Positions 10,802 through 22,998 of a stretch of DNA of 64,000 nt are shown piece by piece. Source of the stretch: Cristatella mucedo. Its lineage: Eukaryota; Bryozoa; Phylactolaemata; Cristatellidae. The DNA lies in assembly GCA_009760855.2 (NCBI GenBank), contig WPIO01000018.1, positions 126,001 through 190,000 on the forward strand, read 5' to 3'. A model generated the notes under the pieces. It did no database searches and was not told the origin of the DNA. It was given only the letters and a program-made list of their open reading frames with translations. A program made the translations under genes and the position numbers. The number at the start of each line of letters is the position of its first letter. The first letter of the stretch is position 1.

Positions 10802-13342
10802 CTGCGAGCGAAGAGACCAGCGCGCACCATTGGCGCGTCTGCTGCTGCGTCATTCCTCCGCCGTGAGCGGGCGGACGCAGGCGAGCGAGCGCGGGCGCAC
10901 GCGAGCGGAGCTCACCTGCGGCTCCGGCCGGAAGTCCTCGGCCACCAGCTTGTGCACGAACGCGGCGAACTCCGGCCCCCTGAAAGACGCCCTCTCCACC
11001 GACGACCTCGGCCGCCGCAGCTTCGGGAACGGCACGCGGAATGGGTTCTCGTCCTCCGAATACTCGACCGTGCCGTCGCCGCCGTCGGTTTCCCGACGGC
11101 GGCGCTCGGCCGCCGTTGCGGCGGCGGCGGAAGCGGAAGCCCGCGGTCGACTCGCCGTCGCTCCTTTCGCGCTCTCGGCAGAAGAAGGCGTGGCGGCAGA
11201 TCTGGCGCTCGCCGCTTCGTCGCGCTGCGGCGGCGGCTCGAGCAGGACGCCGGTAGCGGCCTTCCATCTGAACGGCCGGCGGTCGGTGACGGGCGTCGCC
11301 GCCGCTGAGGCCGGCGGTCGCTGACCGTCGCTCGCATCCCCGGCGGCTGCGGCGGCTCCTCCTCGCGGTGCGGCGGCGGCGGCGCGCGCCGACTGCTGCG
11401 GCGGCGACCGACCGCGCGCGACCCTCTCCAGGCGCCGTCGTGCGGCGTCTCGGATGACTTCCGCCGGCAGCTCGTCCAAAGCGTTTGCTCCGCCGGCGCG
11501 CGCTGCTGAGGGCGGTAGGCCCGAGTCGGAAGCCGAACTCCTGCCGAGGATTTTGCTTCTCAGCCACTCGTCGTACGACTTCCGCCCAGCAGCCGTCTTG
11601 GGCGGCTCTTTGATGTCAGGAGATTTCGAGGGAATCTTCGGACCAGCTGCGCTGGCGTCGGCGGCGCGAGCGGCGGCGGCACTCCCTTCGGGCGCGTGCT
11701 TCCGGCGCTGCTGGCTACCGCCAGAGGTCCGTTGCTCCGAGTGCTCCCGCCTCCTCGGCGCCGCCTGGTCCGCACTTCCGTTGTCGGCGGCGGAACGCGA
11801 ACCAGATCGGCTTCGGGACGCCGCCGCAGCCGGCGTCGTCTGCGGTCGCTCGCGCCGTGCCTGCGCGTTAGCGGCGGCGGCGGGGCGGCCGCTGTCCGGC
11901 GGTTTGCTTCCGCCGGTCGGCTGCTTTGCGGCGCCGGACGCCGGCGGCGGCGCGCCGCCTTCGGTTTTGGAGCTGGGCGCAGCCACCGCCGGCGCGGCTC
12001 GTGAGGACCTGCGCGGCGCGCTCGCATCCGGCGGCAGCGTCTTTTTCGCCGGCTCCGCTCGCTCCGCCGCCTTTCCCGCGCCGCTGCCGCCGCCGGTGGC
12101 CGCGGCTCCGCTCGATGCGGGTCTCGCGGGTGATGGCTGCCCAGAACGAGGCGACGGCTGCCCAGAACGAGGCGCGGTCGTCTTCTTCGCTACGCTCGCG
12201 GTTGGCGGAGCGCCGGCAGGTCGCGCTGCCGCCAGCTTCCGGGCTGGACTGGCCGCAGCTGCAGCCGACGCGCCGCCCGCCGCCGCAGACGGCGGAGCGG
12301 CACCAGCTTCGCCGCGCGGCTTGGCGGCAGCTTCGTCTGCCGCGCCCGCAGCGATGGTCGCCGACGGCTGCACGCCGTCGCCCGTTGCGCAACCGTCGGC
12401 GCAGCTTTCGGAGCGCTCGCCGCTCGGCACGGCTCGACGGGCACGGCTGCGCCCGCGCGACTCGCCGGTGGCAGCGGTGGCCGATTCGCGCCATTTCTTT
12501 TTCATCCACGCGCGCATGGCTTCCTGGGCGAGCCGCTGACGCTCCTGCTGCGCCTGCGCGTCGGCCTCGGCGGCGCGCTCCTTCCGCCGCTCCTCCGCTC
12601 TCTGCTCGCGCTTCGTTCTCCTCAAGCTGCCCTCCTTGCGGCGCAGCCAGCGACGCACGTCCGCGCTCGCCGCGTGACGCAGGTCGCTGTCGCGCGCCAG
12701 CCTTCGCTCCGCGGAGCGCGAGGCGCGACGGAGCGACGGCGGCGGCGCGGTCGAACCGTCGCGGCCGTCGCCGTCGTCGCAGCACTCCGAGCTCTGACTC
12801 CGCCTCCTCCTCAGTGGCGGCGGCGGCTGCGCCGCCGCAGCGCCGTCGCCGGAGCGCGAGCCGGGCGGCGGCTTTGGAAAGCGGCCGCTGCCGCCGCTTT
12901 CGCTCGTCGGCGACGAGCTGCTGGGCGACCGGCTGCCACCGGAGGTCGGCGGCGGACCGCTCGGCGCCGAGTCCTCGTCGAGAGCCGAGCCGCTGTTGGC
13001 TCGGCTGACGTCAATTGCAAGCGCGCTAAACTTGACTCGCCGTTTCTCCGAGCTCGAACGCGCATGTGCGTCAGCTGCGTGAGAGAGAGCAAGCAAGAAA
13101 AAAACTGTAGTGGCAACAGAAACCGGTGACGAGGCGATGGGCAGGCGGAGGGCGGGTCAAGATCGCGAGTAGTGCAAGCCGTTGGGCGCTAATTCCGGCG
13201 CAGTCGAGCGATTCGAGTAAAGAGACGCTAATGGTGCACACTTCACTCGGTCGAAGAGAGTCTCGCACACGGAGAACAGCTTGAAATCCGAAGCATTTCT
13301 TGCTCTAGGCGTGCAAAGTCATCGCTGGAGCACCTTATATGC

Positions 13343-13440
<98 letters not shown>

Positions 13441-16108
13441 ATATATATATATATATATATACATATATATAAGGTGCTCCAGCAGTGACTTTGCATGCCT
13501 AGAGCGATATATATATATGTATCTCCATCTGTAACTCCACAAAGTCATAAAGACCACGTGGGTGTTACGCTAGAGAGTTTTGTATAGCGCACTCACAGCC
13601 AAAGCGGCTTTTGGTACGCATTCGGTAGCCAACAAACTTCGTCTCACGCAACAAAGAAAAAGTGGGAAGCATAGCACAGTCAGGAGAGCAGTTAAGGTAG
13701 TGAGTAGCATGGAAGTAGCAGCTCAGGACTGCTGAAAAAGATGTGCCATAGTCGGCAGTAGGAGAGTAGTTGTCGTTGCGTAAAACTTGTGGAAGCAAGT
13801 TCCACAGACTAGGACCTGCAGAGCTGAAGCTTCTATCGCCAACGGCCTGTAAGCGAAGGAATGGGACAGCTAATTTATTGTCCACAGAGGACCGGTGGGC
13901 GCGAACAGGCTGGAACTGATGCAGCAGTTCAGCTAGGTACGAATGAGCTAAGCCGTGGCGGGCCTTGTGGGTCAGCGTAAGAACTTTGCTCTGTATCCGT
14001 TGCTCAACCGGCAACCATCCTAGCTCTTTCAGCAAAGGAGACACGTGCTCAAACCGCTGGGACTTGAAGACCAGCCTTGCAGCCATGTTCATAGTCCGCT
14101 GCAGTGGCCTTATAGCTTTCTTTGGCAGCCCAGCCAAAAGGGAATTACAATAAGCCGAGACAGAACTAAGGAGCTAGTTAAATTTTTTACAAGCAACTGT
14201 GGGAGACAGCTCCTAATCTTGGATAGGGACCGGACGTGACGGCCAGCTGTAGAAGCAGACTTCTGAATGAAGCTTTTGAAATTGAGGCAGCTGTCGAAAA
14301 TGACACCTAAATTTCGAGCACGTGGTTATGGTCGCATAACAGCATCACCTATTAGGAGAGCAGAGCCTTTTAATCCAGCCACACGCTTTGTGTGTCCTAT
14401 GAGCAGCAGTTCGGTTTTATCATCATTTAATTTCAGGAAGTTTTCCGACATCCAGGATCAAATATCGGCAAGGCAAGCATTCAGTTTCTCAGTTGCTGCA
14501 GCAGATTCCGGCGGTTTGAATGACAATATATATATATATATATATATATTTATTTATTTATTTATAATTCATAGCGCCCTAAGAAGACTTAATCTCTACT
14601 AAGGCCATTATACATATCTACATATGCCATTGGGCTCGAGACCATGACCTCGGCCAGACCTTCCTTGGTCGTGGAGAGCACCTTAACCACTATTGTGTCT
14701 GCTTTTATTCTAGAGGGCTAGTGGTGCACTACTCCCCAATCTCTCGTTACGCCAATGTTAGGCGGCTGAGTCAGCAGCCAAATCGCGTCACAGAATCCTT
14801 TAGGAATTTATACTCGCACTCTCGACAGGAAAGGAAATAGTGCGCCTCGTTACCGCCACCGGGTTCCGACACCGGCGCCAAATTAGACGACGCGGCGAAA
14901 TAGTGACCGCGAAGGGAACTGCGACGGACGGCCCACCGTCACGCGTCATTTCTACGATAGGACACGCGACTGGGCTTGGTAATATACGGATGCAGGCCAC
15001 CGCAGCGACTGACTTGACAGAAAACGCCTGGCATGCAAGCACCACGCTAAAACGGAGCTCTTTAACAGTAGGGGTAACAAAGGCGCCAGTCACCCCGCCC
15101 CACCCGTTCACGCCCCGTCGCGAGACCTAGCGCAGCGGTATTCCGTCCAGCCGCCCGCCGTCGAGCGCTAGAGTGCGGCTCGGCCCGGTACTTACTCTGT
15201 GCATCGGCCGCCGCTGCGAGATCGACGCCGGTCGCGGCGGACGCGTCGTCGGCGCGCTTTCTCGAAGCCTCCCTCCTCCGCCTCGGCTTCGCACCCGTTC
15301 CGCCGCCGCCGCCGCGCCTTTCCGGAAGCGGCGGCTTGCCGACCGACGGGCCGCGTCGTCGCAGGAGCTCGCCAATCTCGCACGTGTCCATGCTCATGAG
15401 GTCGCGAAGCTCTCTGAGCTTGGTGGCGAGCATCTCGTCGTGCGTGAGCACGGGAGCTGCGACGTCACCAGCGGCGCCTCCGCCTGCGTCGCGTTGCTTC
15501 GACCGCTTCCTGCTCCTGCTCCTGCTCCTCCGCCCCCTTCGACCCGGGAGCTCCGCCTCCTTCGACCCCGGCTTCGACCCGGGAGCGCGCCGTCCGGGCG
15601 ACGGGTCGTCGCTAGGCGCCCGCTCCGAAGCGGCGCTCGCCCGCTCCTGCTCACGCCGCTCCTCCTCCTGCTTCTGCCGCTGCTGCCGCGCTCCAGCGCC
15701 CGCAACAGCGCCGCTCGCTTTCTGAGCGCCGCGCCGCAGCCGGGAGGACGACGACGACGCTTCGTCCGCCCGGCGGCGCAGCCGTCCGCCTGGCGGCGCG
15801 TCAGCCGCCGGGCCGCTCGACACGGAGGCGACGCTGCCGGACGCCTTTCCGCTATCCGTCGATCCGTCGGGCGACTCCTCCTCGACCGGCGGCGACCGCG
15901 GCGACGACGGCGACCGCGGCGACGACGGCGACCGCGATACCGATCCGTCCAGGGATGCGAGCGATCCAGCTGCGGCACCAGCGAGCAGCTTTATGAACGA
16001 GAGCGGCCTATCGCTGACGGCGGCCTCGCTCGGGACGTCGCCGGATACGCCCTGCGCCTCGCCGCCGCCGCCGTCGTTGGCCGATGTCTTCGGAGGCGAA
16101 TCCGCCAT
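10589..16108 (-). CDS. three-exon gene: low-complexity coiled-coil protein, possibly CCDC181-like
   Basis: Coding exons are 16108-15196, 13074-10916 and 10801-10589. Exon 1 starts at an ATG in good context (A at -3, G at +4) and ends at A|GTAAGT in phase 1. Exon 2 starts after a classic pyrimidine tract ending CTCACGCAG in phase 1 and ends CAG|GTGAGC in phase 0. Exon 3 starts after CTCGCAG in phase 0 and ends with stop. The joined protein is about 1094 residues, rich in Ala, Ser, Pro and Arg. Less repetitive islands are a helical [20 protein letters not shown] (221-240), [14 protein letters not shown] (about 314-327), a charged coiled coil (459-500) and the C-terminus [17 protein letters not shown]. 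Three W-L/M-x-K-K-like motifs occur ([24 protein letters not shown]). Such motifs, and a KLKF-like motif near the N-terminus, are what I recall of CCDC181, a microtubule/cilium-associated protein. That name is a guess; the exon structure is much firmer. Confidence 0.7.
10916..13074 (-). CDS. exon 2 of the coiled-coil gene
   Basis: 2159 bp, phase 1 in, phase 0 out. The acceptor has a long pyrimidine run (TTTTTTTCTTGCTTGCTCTC) before CACGCAG. It contains the coiled coil and all three tryptophan motifs. Long Ala/Ser/Pro-rich linkers are probably disordered. The frame stays open upstream of the acceptor to an ATG at 13096, but that ATG lies inside the intron's pyrimidine tract. Confidence 0.7.
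13302..13505. repeat. AT-rich palindrome with 39-bp arms
   Basis: Left arm 13302-13340 and right arm 13467-13505 are inverted repeats matching at 36 of 39 positions. The arms begin GCTCTAGGC and run to GGAGCACCTTATAT. Between them lie about 126 bp of nearly pure TA repeat, itself self-complementary. The whole unit could fold into one long hairpin or cruciform. It lies in intron 1 of the minus-strand gene, just beyond the 3' end of a LINE B copy. It may be a fold-back or MITE-like element, but no target-site duplication is clear. Confidence 0.85.
13515..14527 (-). mobile_element. LINE B, 5'-truncated, in intron
   Basis: Minus-strand LINE B from its 3' terminal motif (near 13520) back to the FEPSES region just after the RT catalytic motif. 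The C-terminal ORF is open over 13565-14137 (190 codons, [20 protein letters not shown] onward). The insertion lies in intron 1 of the coiled-coil gene, in the same orientation as that gene. Confidence 0.88.
14528..14562. repeat. (TA)n / (TTTA)n microsatellite
   Basis: A short TA run passing into TTTATTTATTTA, at the 3' tail of the neighbouring minus-strand SINE2. Confidence 0.85.
14563..14700 (-). mobile_element. SINE2 copy
   Basis: Minus-strand tRNA-like head (GTTAAGGTGCTC A-box region; B-box-like GGTCTCGAGCCC) followed by AGATTAAGTCTTCTTAGGGCGC, the LINE A-like tail. It inserted next to the LINE B copy in intron 1. Confidence 0.75.
15196..16108 (-). CDS. exon 1 of the coiled-coil gene
   Basis: 913 bp: 304 codons plus one base. 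The initiator context is ACACGATGG. The frame runs past the donor to 15062, but A|GTAAGT at 15196/15195 is a textbook 5' splice site and the phase fits exon 2 exactly. It encodes a Ser/Pro/Arg-rich N-terminus with SPSSPRSP-type repeats and an RS-like [15 protein letters not shown] run (about 190-203). Confidence 0.7.
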
Positions 16109-19515
<3,407 letters not shown>

Positions 19516-19721
19516 TCGTCTAAAGCAGCATGACTGTTACGTAAAGTAGCGACTCACGCGAGAGCTGTTTATCCTTTTTACCCTGGACGCTTGCAGCTGC
19601 ACGTGCTCTTGCCGAGATTTTGCGAAACCTGTCGCTGAGATTTTATTTTCAAAATTATCTCTCTATTTTCGTACTGAAGTTAGAACTCTTAAATCGCATG
19701 CTCCCGGGTCTTTGACGCGGT

Positions 19722-19885
19722 GGCAAGGTGCTCGCTCTTCACGACCCGAGTTGTGGGTCGTGAAGAGCGGAGTCCTGCAGTGGGCGATCCTGCATTGCCC
19801 ACTGCATCGGTGACAGTCATTTAGTCTCCTCTGTCACTATCAAACGAGGCTGTTAAATCAGCTAACCTTTATTTTACTTTATTTT
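19722..19885 (+). mobile_element. SINE1 copy with long hairpin in the head
   Basis: A tRNA-like A-box region (GGCAAGGTGCTCGC) and the family tail GAGGCTGTTAAATCAGCTAA followed by TTTATTTT. The head carries 15-bp perfect inverted arms (CGCTCTTCACGACCC and its complement) round a 7-nt loop, larger than in other SINE1 copies; it displaces the usual B-box. Confidence 0.75.
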
Positions 19886-20039
19886 CATATCCAGTGCCCC
19901 TCGATCTGAGGTCTCGATTAAGAGCACCAAATCGCGTAGGTCGTCACATGACCACGATGCTCGGTCCACGCTACCCGGGCAATTGGATGCACCAGCCTGC
20001 CGTCGGGCGTCGGTAATACAGTTAACATCGAAGATCCGG

Positions 20040-20195
20040 ATGGCCCGCGTATTTATAATAATAATTATAATAATTAATTGTTATAGCGCCATAAAAAGAC
20101 TTTATCTCGATTCCGGGGCTTAATTTATACTACGGGGCTCGAGCCCACAACCTCGGTCGGGGTGAGCGCCTTGATCACTGAGCCAAACCATGGCG
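20040..20195 (-). mobile_element. SINE2 copy
   Basis: Minus-strand tRNA-like head with B-box-like GTGGGCTCGAGCCC, then GAGATAAAGTCTTTTTATGGCGC and an AATTATTATTA tail, related to the LINE A terminus. Confidence 0.75.
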
Positions 20196-20223
20196 GGTAA
20201 GTGCTCCGGAAGGCATCTCATCA

Positions 20224-20257
20224 TCAGAATGTGAAGGTCCTCACCTTCACATTCTGA
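20224..20257. repeat. perfect hairpin, 15-bp arms
   Basis: TCAGAATGTGAAGGT (20224-20238), loop CCTC, then its exact reverse complement (20243-20257). It lies just outside a SINE2 head and is not followed by a U-run. The function is unknown. Confidence 0.9.
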
Positions 20258-20440
20258 TCCACACCTTCTGATTGCCGTGAGTATTCGCTTGCTCACGAGC
20301 GCCATCCTCTTTGGAGCCGCAGGTGTCAACTGCGCGCGATCTGGGCTTTGCCGCGGCGGGAAAATATTCGCATCGAGTAATGTCGCCTGAATGGCGGCGA
20401 CTTACAGATCGCCACACCGCTCTCGCTTATGTCGTGGTGC

Positions 20441-20477
20441 AGCCTCGCAGCTCGCGAGACCGCCGAGCTGCGAGGCT
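20441..20477. repeat. perfect inverted repeat, 14-bp arms
   Basis: AGCCTCGCAGCTCG at 20441-20454 and its exact reverse complement at 20464-20477, with a 9-nt spacer that is itself GC-rich. It sits in unassigned GC-rich DNA. Confidence 0.9.
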
Positions 20478-21189
20478 CGTCGGTCTCGCTCGCGACTCTC
20501 CCGAGACTTGAGTGGCAGGCACGACGCAACGTCGGGTGCGCTGCGCTGCATGTGCTTGGTCGACGCTCAGCCACCGCTAGCGTGCGCCTCCTGTTCGCAT
20601 GCGTCACGCCTCGCGATTGCAAATAAATAGTTCATTCTCAGCTCGTGCCTTGCTGTAGTTGCGCGAGGTATGTAAGCGTTCATGCAAAGTGTGGCGCGCT
20701 TTATGCGTGCACTGTGTGTGCGCGTGCGTCCTTTGGGACGCTTTGCGTCGCTCGTAAAAGTGGGCGCCCGAGGAAAGGGCGCCAAGGTCACCTCGGAAGG
20801 ACACTAAAAATGGCGAAGACTAAAGAGCACGCACAGTTCCTCAGAGGTGCGAAAAGGTGAGCTTGCGAAGTCGATCAGAGGATGATAATCGTTGGCGATT
20901 GCCAGACGTTTCTGGACGATAGCGAATAGGAACCAGAGGAACTTGTGCTGCACGACGGTCCCTTTCGATTGACCTACTGAGCGTGTAAAAGCAAAGCCAG
21001 ACTGATTCAACATTTATATGGCTGCCGAAGAATGCTTGCGGCATAACTCCTGCATTCGGGCGCGGGGCAATAAAGAATTGCCTACGGTAAGACCGTTTCC
21101 CAGGATATAGGTCTATAAGTGCTCGCACCTTACCCCTATGGGCGCTGTTTTGAGGATATCGCCGAGTTGTTATTAAGGTATTGCACCAT
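20478..21189. other. unassigned intergenic segment
   Basis: No recognisable gene or repeat. Short frames on both strands are unsupported. Confidence 0.3.
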
Positions 21190-21640
21190 TAAACGTTAAC
21201 TAACTAATTAAATAGATGCAATAAATAAATAAACGTATTTAATATATATATATATACATATAATTTAGTACTATAATACTTATTTATATATTGTAATATA
21301 ATCAACTTATACAACTATTCATATCATACATATCATATATATTATATATTATATAATATAATACGATAAAAGGTGTTATATAATATAATATATATTATAT
21401 ATGCTATATAATAATATATTTATAATATAGTATATGTAGATATTTTAATATTAAATATTATTTAGTTTATTAATATTAATTATAAAATAATCGTATTGGT
21501 AATTTTATGTTTGTAATTTTATAATTATAATTGTAAAGTAACTGCATTGATAATTTTATCCTTATAATTTTATATTATGCATTATATTAAATAAATATAA
21601 TACATATACTATATATGTTTTAACGCTACTTATTATTAAA
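21190..21640. repeat. AT-rich island
   Basis: About 450 bp of almost pure A/T built from TATAATATA-like words and TAAATATAAT variants, in otherwise mixed DNA. The repeat is too irregular to call a fixed unit. Confidence 0.85.
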
Positions 21641-22365
21641 GTTGTTCGGCTCTCGTCGCAATACCAACGTACGGCGTCTTGCCACTCGTAAAACTCAAAC
21701 AGCATCAGTCACGTGAGCTTCCCAACTCCAGCTCCAACAGCAGTAGTCACGCGTGTGTAAGGACTAGCGCCGTAAGGGGCGCGCTGAGTTTGTGTACGAG
21801 GACTTTAGTTCACGAAAAGCTAAACCACATTCGGATTTTTTGGTATCAGAAATATTGGATCATTGCTTGCTGAGGACTCTTAGCTATTATCTTGTGCTCG
21901 TGCCATTTATTGTGACTATATATAATATATCAGTAGCATTTTACCGGAAACAAGGCTCTCGGTTATGGCTGGATTAAGGCACGCGAGAATTTTAAAGCTG
22001 AAGTTGCCTGTTGGTACAGCCAAAATGCTGGATTCCAAAGAGCATATTTTTTCTGAAAGTATACGAATCGCGGAGCGGCGACTAGCAGATTTAGGGGCAA
22101 ATTGAGGAGCGCTTTTGTACAGAGTTGCTGTGCCAAACTTACGAGAATCGGGGGAAGCGATGTTCATTCCGAAGCACGCGGGAATGCGGCGGCCGTACTC
22201 GCAGCCGGGCAGCATCCGGCGCAGTGTGTGCGTATTTCTGATGATGTTTTGTTAACCCTGAAAGCAGCAGACGTATTTTGAAGTCTGAACTTAAAGTTAG
22301 GAATGTCTAAAGCGATCGCCACGACTAGCCAGCAGTCCGCTAGAGCTGCGTCACGCTGGAGTTGG
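21641..22365. other. unassigned, possible degraded coding relic
   Basis: Plus-strand frames over about 21970-22110 read LPVGTAKMLDSKEHIFSESI and then a stop, with protein-like sequence continuing in another frame. This looks like a decayed ORF of unknown origin, perhaps transposon-derived. I cannot name it. Confidence 0.2.
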
Positions 22366-22560
22366 AGAGCCGTAATAGCTCACTAGGTAAGGCGGTTGCT
22401 TTACACGACCTCGGCCCCGAGGTCGTGGGTTCGAATCCTGCTATGGGCGATCCTATATCGCCACTGCAAGCGGTGGTGATAGCCGTAAAGGCTCTTCTGT
22501 CGCTATACAAAAAGAGGCTGTTAAATTAGCTAGTGTTTATTATTATTTTATTTATTTAGC
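22366..22560 (+). mobile_element. SINE1 copy, well preserved
   Basis: A-box TAGCTCACTAGGTAAGG, the palindrome CACGACCTCGG-CC-CCGAGGTCGTGG, B-box GGTTCGAATCC, body with GCCACTGCAAGCGGTGGTGA, tail GAGGCTGTTAAATTAGCTAG then TTTATTATTATTTTATTTA. It is the clearest copy for defining the family. Confidence 0.88.
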
Positions 22561-22884
22561 TGCGTCACGCTGGAGCTACGTCACGCTGGAGCGTACGCAG
22601 AAGCTGCAAGTTGAGTTCGCTAATGACGGCCGCAAGAGCGAAATCAGTGCAGCTAATGTAGAAGATGTCGCGGGAGATAAGATGACGGCTGTACCCCAGG
22701 TGCAAGGGCCGTTTTTAAATCTCCTTATGGTGACATGGGAAATCCTCAGTTTATAATTTTACTTGTGCATGGAACCGGCTTTCGGCGCCGTGCAGCTGTA
22801 TGGTACCTTAGCCTCGACTACCGATGTGATTAACGGAGGGGCCAATCTTCTCTTTGCTGCACGAGATGAAGTCCATTGGCCGCT

Positions 22885-22998
22885 GTATTCGTGCAGCAGG
22901 CCGCTTAGGCTTTGAGCGCACTACAGAAAACTGCCCTGCGTAACATCCGCTTAGTCTTTGCGACTCTGTGAAGTTACAGTTGAAGATGAATAACATTT
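22885..22998 (+). mobile_element. LINE B terminal fragment
   Basis: About 110 bp matching only the last part of LINE B (GCCGCTTAGGCTTTGAGCGC ... GAAGTTACAGTTGAAGAT). It is 5'-truncated. Confidence 0.75.

Noticed and set aside
10403-11324. Plus-strand frames of 234-301 codons
   Set aside because: Antisense to the supported minus-strand exons; composition mirrors the real frame.
20224-20257. Rho-independent type terminator
   Set aside because: No U-run follows, and such terminators do not apply in this genome.
22366-22450. Functional tRNA gene
   Set aside because: A and B boxes are present, but the arms do not form a normal cloverleaf, and the unit continues into a SINE body with many related copies.
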